A program made the translations under genes and the position numbers. Under the pieces are notes generated by a model. That model saw only the letters and a program-made list of their open reading frames with translations, was not told the origin of the DNA and searched no databases. A stretch of DNA of 64,000 bases, taken from assembly GCF_002865645.1 (NCBI RefSeq), contig NW_020194609.1, forward strand, positions 186,001-250,000. The letters run 5' to 3'. This stretch comes from Hyaloscypha bicolor E (Eukaryota > Ascomycota > Leotiomycetes > Helotiales > Hyaloscyphaceae). Shown here piece after piece: positions 60,201-64,000 of the stretch; the stretch's first letter is position 1; each line of letters opens with the position of its first letter.

Positions 60201-63200
60201 AAATTCTTTAGATATTAGATAAACTAGATTTATTTATTTAAAGTCTATTTTATACTAGAAAACCTACTTTCTTTTTAATATAATTATAGCTATATTTAAG
60301 ATATATATCGAGGCTTAATTAATATATTATATATTTCTATTTTTATATAAAAGGAACTTCTCTTATATAGAACTCTTTCTTAGACTATAATATTATTTTA
60401 TTACTAGAAACTAATTATTTTTTTAAAAAGTTAATATAATTTACTAATTTTTATTATTAATTTATTTCTTATTATTAAATATTATTCAAATAATTCCTAT
60501 ATTCTTAATACTAATTCAGAATATATAATTCTTTTATATTTTATATTAACTTTAATATTAACTATTTCAAACTTAATAATAATATTATAAACTTTATTTA
60601 TATTATTTTATATTTCTTTTTTCTATATATTCTAATATTTTTAATATTATTTTTATAAATATAAATATTATTTTAAAGTTCTAATTAGCTAAATAGTTTT
60701 ATATCTTATAAAGTTAACTTTAATAAATACTAAATAAATATAATTAGCTTTCGAAAGAAATATAAATTAGTTTTAGAAAAAATAATATTTTATTCTAAAT
60801 TATTTTTTAATTCTATTATTCTAATTTCTTTTCTATTAATATTTATTTTATATTTTTCTAATATCTTTAATATATTTATATATCTTATCTTTTATATTAT
60901 TTTCTTTTTTTTATACTATTTTTTGAATTAATAGAAATATTTTTAAATAAATAAAAAATCGGAATATATTTATATTATAAAGATTTTATTATTTCTTTCT
61001 ATATTCTAATACTTTAAATACTATTACTATATTTATATTTCTATTATAATACCTTTTTATTTTTCTATTATTAGTATTTATTTTATTTTATTTTAATTAT
61101 TTCCTAGATTATATTTTCTTAGATATATATATTTATATTTTTTTCTATAATAGAAGCCTAAATCTATATTTTATCTTTTATAATTATTTCTAATTTATAA
61201 CTATATTATTTCAAATATATCTAATTATTATATATATTTTTTCTATTATATATACTATTATTTTAGCTTTATTTTCTTATTAAAAAGAAAGAAAAACTCA
61301 AATATATATAATATCTTTATATAATTTAAGTTTATTCTAATTTATTTTTTGTTTTAAAATATATTTAAAAGAAATTCTTATAATTTCGAGAACTTTTAAT
61401 TCTATAATCTATAATTATTATACTAATAATATTTTTATAATTTATTAAAAATAATAAAATAGCTAAAAAATAGATTTCTTAAACTAGTAAAATATAGTAG
61501 CTAGTTCTTATAAGCTATAGTATTATTAAGAGCCTATAGATTAATAGTATTAAAGAAGCTTAAGTAATTATAAAAGGCCTATTAATATTAGAAAAAATAG
61601 CTATAATTACTGAATTTGATATAAATATCCTAGATAAGCTAAATAGTATATATAATAAACTCTAAAATAGAAAACCTTTATTAGAAATAGAACTAGATTA
61701 GAATTAACTAAAAAGAAACTAAAGAATTACTAAGCTAATAATAGAGAATTCGAGAATATTATTAAAGGTATTTCTAAAAGCAGATAAGAAAAGCTTAATA
61801 AGATTAAAATTATAGTAAATAGTTTTAATATTAAGAATTAGAATAGAATTATATTATATAGTTAAGCTTTTAGCTAATATATTAATAATATTTATAATAA
61901 TTTTAATAAAAACGTTTATAGGAAATTATATTTTCTTTTTAAAATAAAAGCTTTAGTATATAAAGCTATTTAATTAATTAATAAAGCTATTTTGAAATAT
62001 ATTAAAAATAAGAAGTATTAAAATACTAGTATATTTACTAAATTAGATATTACTAAGGTATTTAAGTATATTAAAGCTATTTCGAAATCTAAAGAATTAG
62101 AGTTTAAGCTATTATTAGTTAATAATTTTAAAGCTAGATAATATATCTTTAATATTTCCGGAATTCTAATTAAGAGAATTTATAGTAATAAGCCTTTTCT
62201 TACTTTTTAAAATAAGTCTAAAGAATGGGTTTTTATTATAATTTCAGTTTTAATTTAATTAGATCTAGCTAATAAGAATAAAGCTAATTTAATATAGCCT
62301 AGTAATAAATCTACTAATAAGACTAATAGAACTAGTATAACTAGATAAGAAAAACCTAATAAGAAAAGAAAATATACTAAGCCTAAAACTTATAAAAAAT
62401 AATAAAAATCTAAGTACTAGTTTAAATATAAGGCTAGTAAAATAGAAGAAAATAAAAAGGAAAATAAAAAAGAATTCTTTATTCTAAAGAAAAAAATACT
62501 ATTTAGAAAAACTCCTATATTTATATCTAGAATTAAGAAGTAAAAAACCAAAAATATTAAGTCTAGGAAACTTAAAAAAGATATCTAATATACCTATAAA
62601 ATGCTAGTTAAATAGAAGTTAATACTTATTTAGTAAAACGAATATATTTTTAAAGAAATATATAATAGTATTTTGAGATCTATTTATAAATAAAAATACT
62701 ATAAAATTACTAATAAGTTTCTTAAAACTTTATATATAATATATATTTAGTAGTTTACTAATATTCTCTTTATTAATATATAAAATATTAAAAATACTCT
62801 AAAGTTAATTACTAAGATTTATAAAATTACTAAAGACAAGAAATATATTTCTATTATTTAAATAAATAAAGAAATATGGGATTTCTTTTTTAAGATTTAG
62901 GAAATTAAAAAATATAAATATAAATACTATATTTCTAATTAATTCTATTTAAATCTATAGTTCTAATTTAATACTATAGTTTCTATTTCTGAATCTAATA
63001 TTACTAATCTAGATATAAATAGTTATATTTATAAAAAAGATTATCTAAAATAAATTCAGAAATTTAATATTTAAGAGCTTTTAATAAAAGAAATAAAAAT
63101 ACTATAGTTCTATTTTCGAAAAAATAATATATTAAAATATAGAAATCTAAATAATAATTACTTTATTTTAGTCTCTTAATTCTTAATAATAGATTTATTA

Positions 63201-63935
63201 ATATAGCTCGGATTTTATAAGGTATTAAATAAGTATTCTATTTATTTAATTACTTATTCTTAACTAGTTTAATATTATATTTCTGGAAATATTAATTATA
63301 ATTAATATAAAAGTAATATTAAAAATCTAGCTATTACTAAAGCTCTAAATAATAAATTCTATCTTAATAAAAAGTATTGAAATATTTACTATATTTTTCT
63401 TATAAACTATAAAAAGGCTATTACTTTTAGTAAAAGGTTTTTTAAAGATATTAATTACTTTTTTATTTCTAATAAATTTGACCCAGAAATAGCTAAAGAA
63501 ATAAATAAATATTTACTAAAAATAATAAAAGAAAAGACTTCGAATATAGTCTATTTAATTAGATAAATAAATACCTTTAGCTAAATAATTTATAAGTCTA
63601 GAATTATAAATAAGTAATAATTTTCGAATAATATAAAAGCTAAAGAATAACTTAATAATAATTTACTATTTAATAGGCCTTTTATTATAATTCTAATAAG
63701 TCTAGTTACTATTAAGAATAGAATATATAAAAATGAAATTTCCTATAAGATTATTAAAGCCTTTTATTTAGAGCTTTCCTCTTTTATTAAAAACTAATTT
63801 AAAAATATTATAAATAATATAAAGTTTAAAAAGCCTATCTATTTAGAATATATTAGTATAATTTATAATATAATTTACTATAATAAGCCTCCTTAATATC
63901 TAGTAATAAAAGCAGAGATTAAATAATAATTAAAA
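57201..63935. other. RIP-mutated remnants, unassigned, no intact gene
   Basis: About 57,500-59,600 and 61,490-63,900 can be read on the plus strand as long degraded frames (for example NREFENIIKGISKSRQEKLN near 61,740-61,800), while 59,600-61,450 is T-rich. They look like one or more retroelements or a large transposon gene, but no diagnostic motif was found. A 35-bp piece at 57,941-57,975 recurs at 38,678-38,712. Confidence 0.5.
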
Positions 63936-63939
63936 GCAA

Positions 63940-64000
63940 ATACTATTATGCTCTGCCGCTTTACTAGAAAATTTAGCGTTACGTGACCACGCAATGACGC
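63940..64000. other. Return to normal composition at the right edge
   Basis: The last 60 bases regain C and G (GCTCTGCCGCTTTACTAG, GTTACGTGACCACGC), so the RIP block probably ends here and another island or element begins outside the window. The string TTACGTGACC also occurs at 9,173-9,182, near hairpin C. Confidence 0.5.

Overview
The window reads as a filamentous ascomycete (Pezizomycotina) chromosome with a strongly two-compartment layout. Most of it is extremely AT-rich and stop-riddled. Surviving cytosines there sit mainly in CpT context and guanines in ApG, as expected after repeat-induced point mutation (RIP) of transposons. Small islands of normal base composition carry intron-containing genes with 43-78 nt GT..AG introns. 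The species cannot be named from this sequence.

Layout. 1-9.2 kb: RIP-mutated repeats. These are one copy of a long unclassified element (a second copy lies at 52.4-57.2 kb), two internally deleted LTR elements nested in it, and a broken reading frame; this element and its neighbour each end in a conserved long hairpin. 9.3-14.7 kb: gene island with an unrecognised 383-aa protein and an NmrA-like NAD(P)-binding protein. 14.8-15.6 kb: a hAT-type non-autonomous element with exact 8-bp target duplications. 16.9-17.9 kb: a candidate secreted protein with an apparent frameshift. 17.9-25.7 kb: a complete but dead Ty3/gypsy element (minus strand) with matching 205-bp LTRs and a 5-bp target duplication. 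26.6-27.8 kb: a tRNA-like remnant and a cysteine-rich secreted-protein candidate. 29.8-35.3 kb: the richest island, with an MFS drug-efflux-type transporter, a trypsin-like protein and a divergently transcribed membrane protein. 35.3-63.9 kb: nested dead retroelements. These are a plus-strand gypsy (about 39-52 kb) interrupted by a second complete gypsy (39,451-46,137) and by a 0.9-kb TIR element (47,411-48,303), then the second copy of the long element and unassigned AT-rich remnants. The last 60 bases return to normal composition.

How the parts fit. The genes are typical accessory genes (efflux pump, NmrA-like regulator or reductase, small secreted proteins, a protease-like/membrane-protein pair) sitting in fast-evolving transposon-rich surroundings. 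No biosynthetic core enzyme is visible, so a secondary-metabolite cluster cannot be claimed. Introns were inferred by hand from GT..AG signals, branch-site-like motifs and frame continuity. Retroelement protein domains were recognised by reading through RIP-type stops (TAG/TAA from CAG/CAA).
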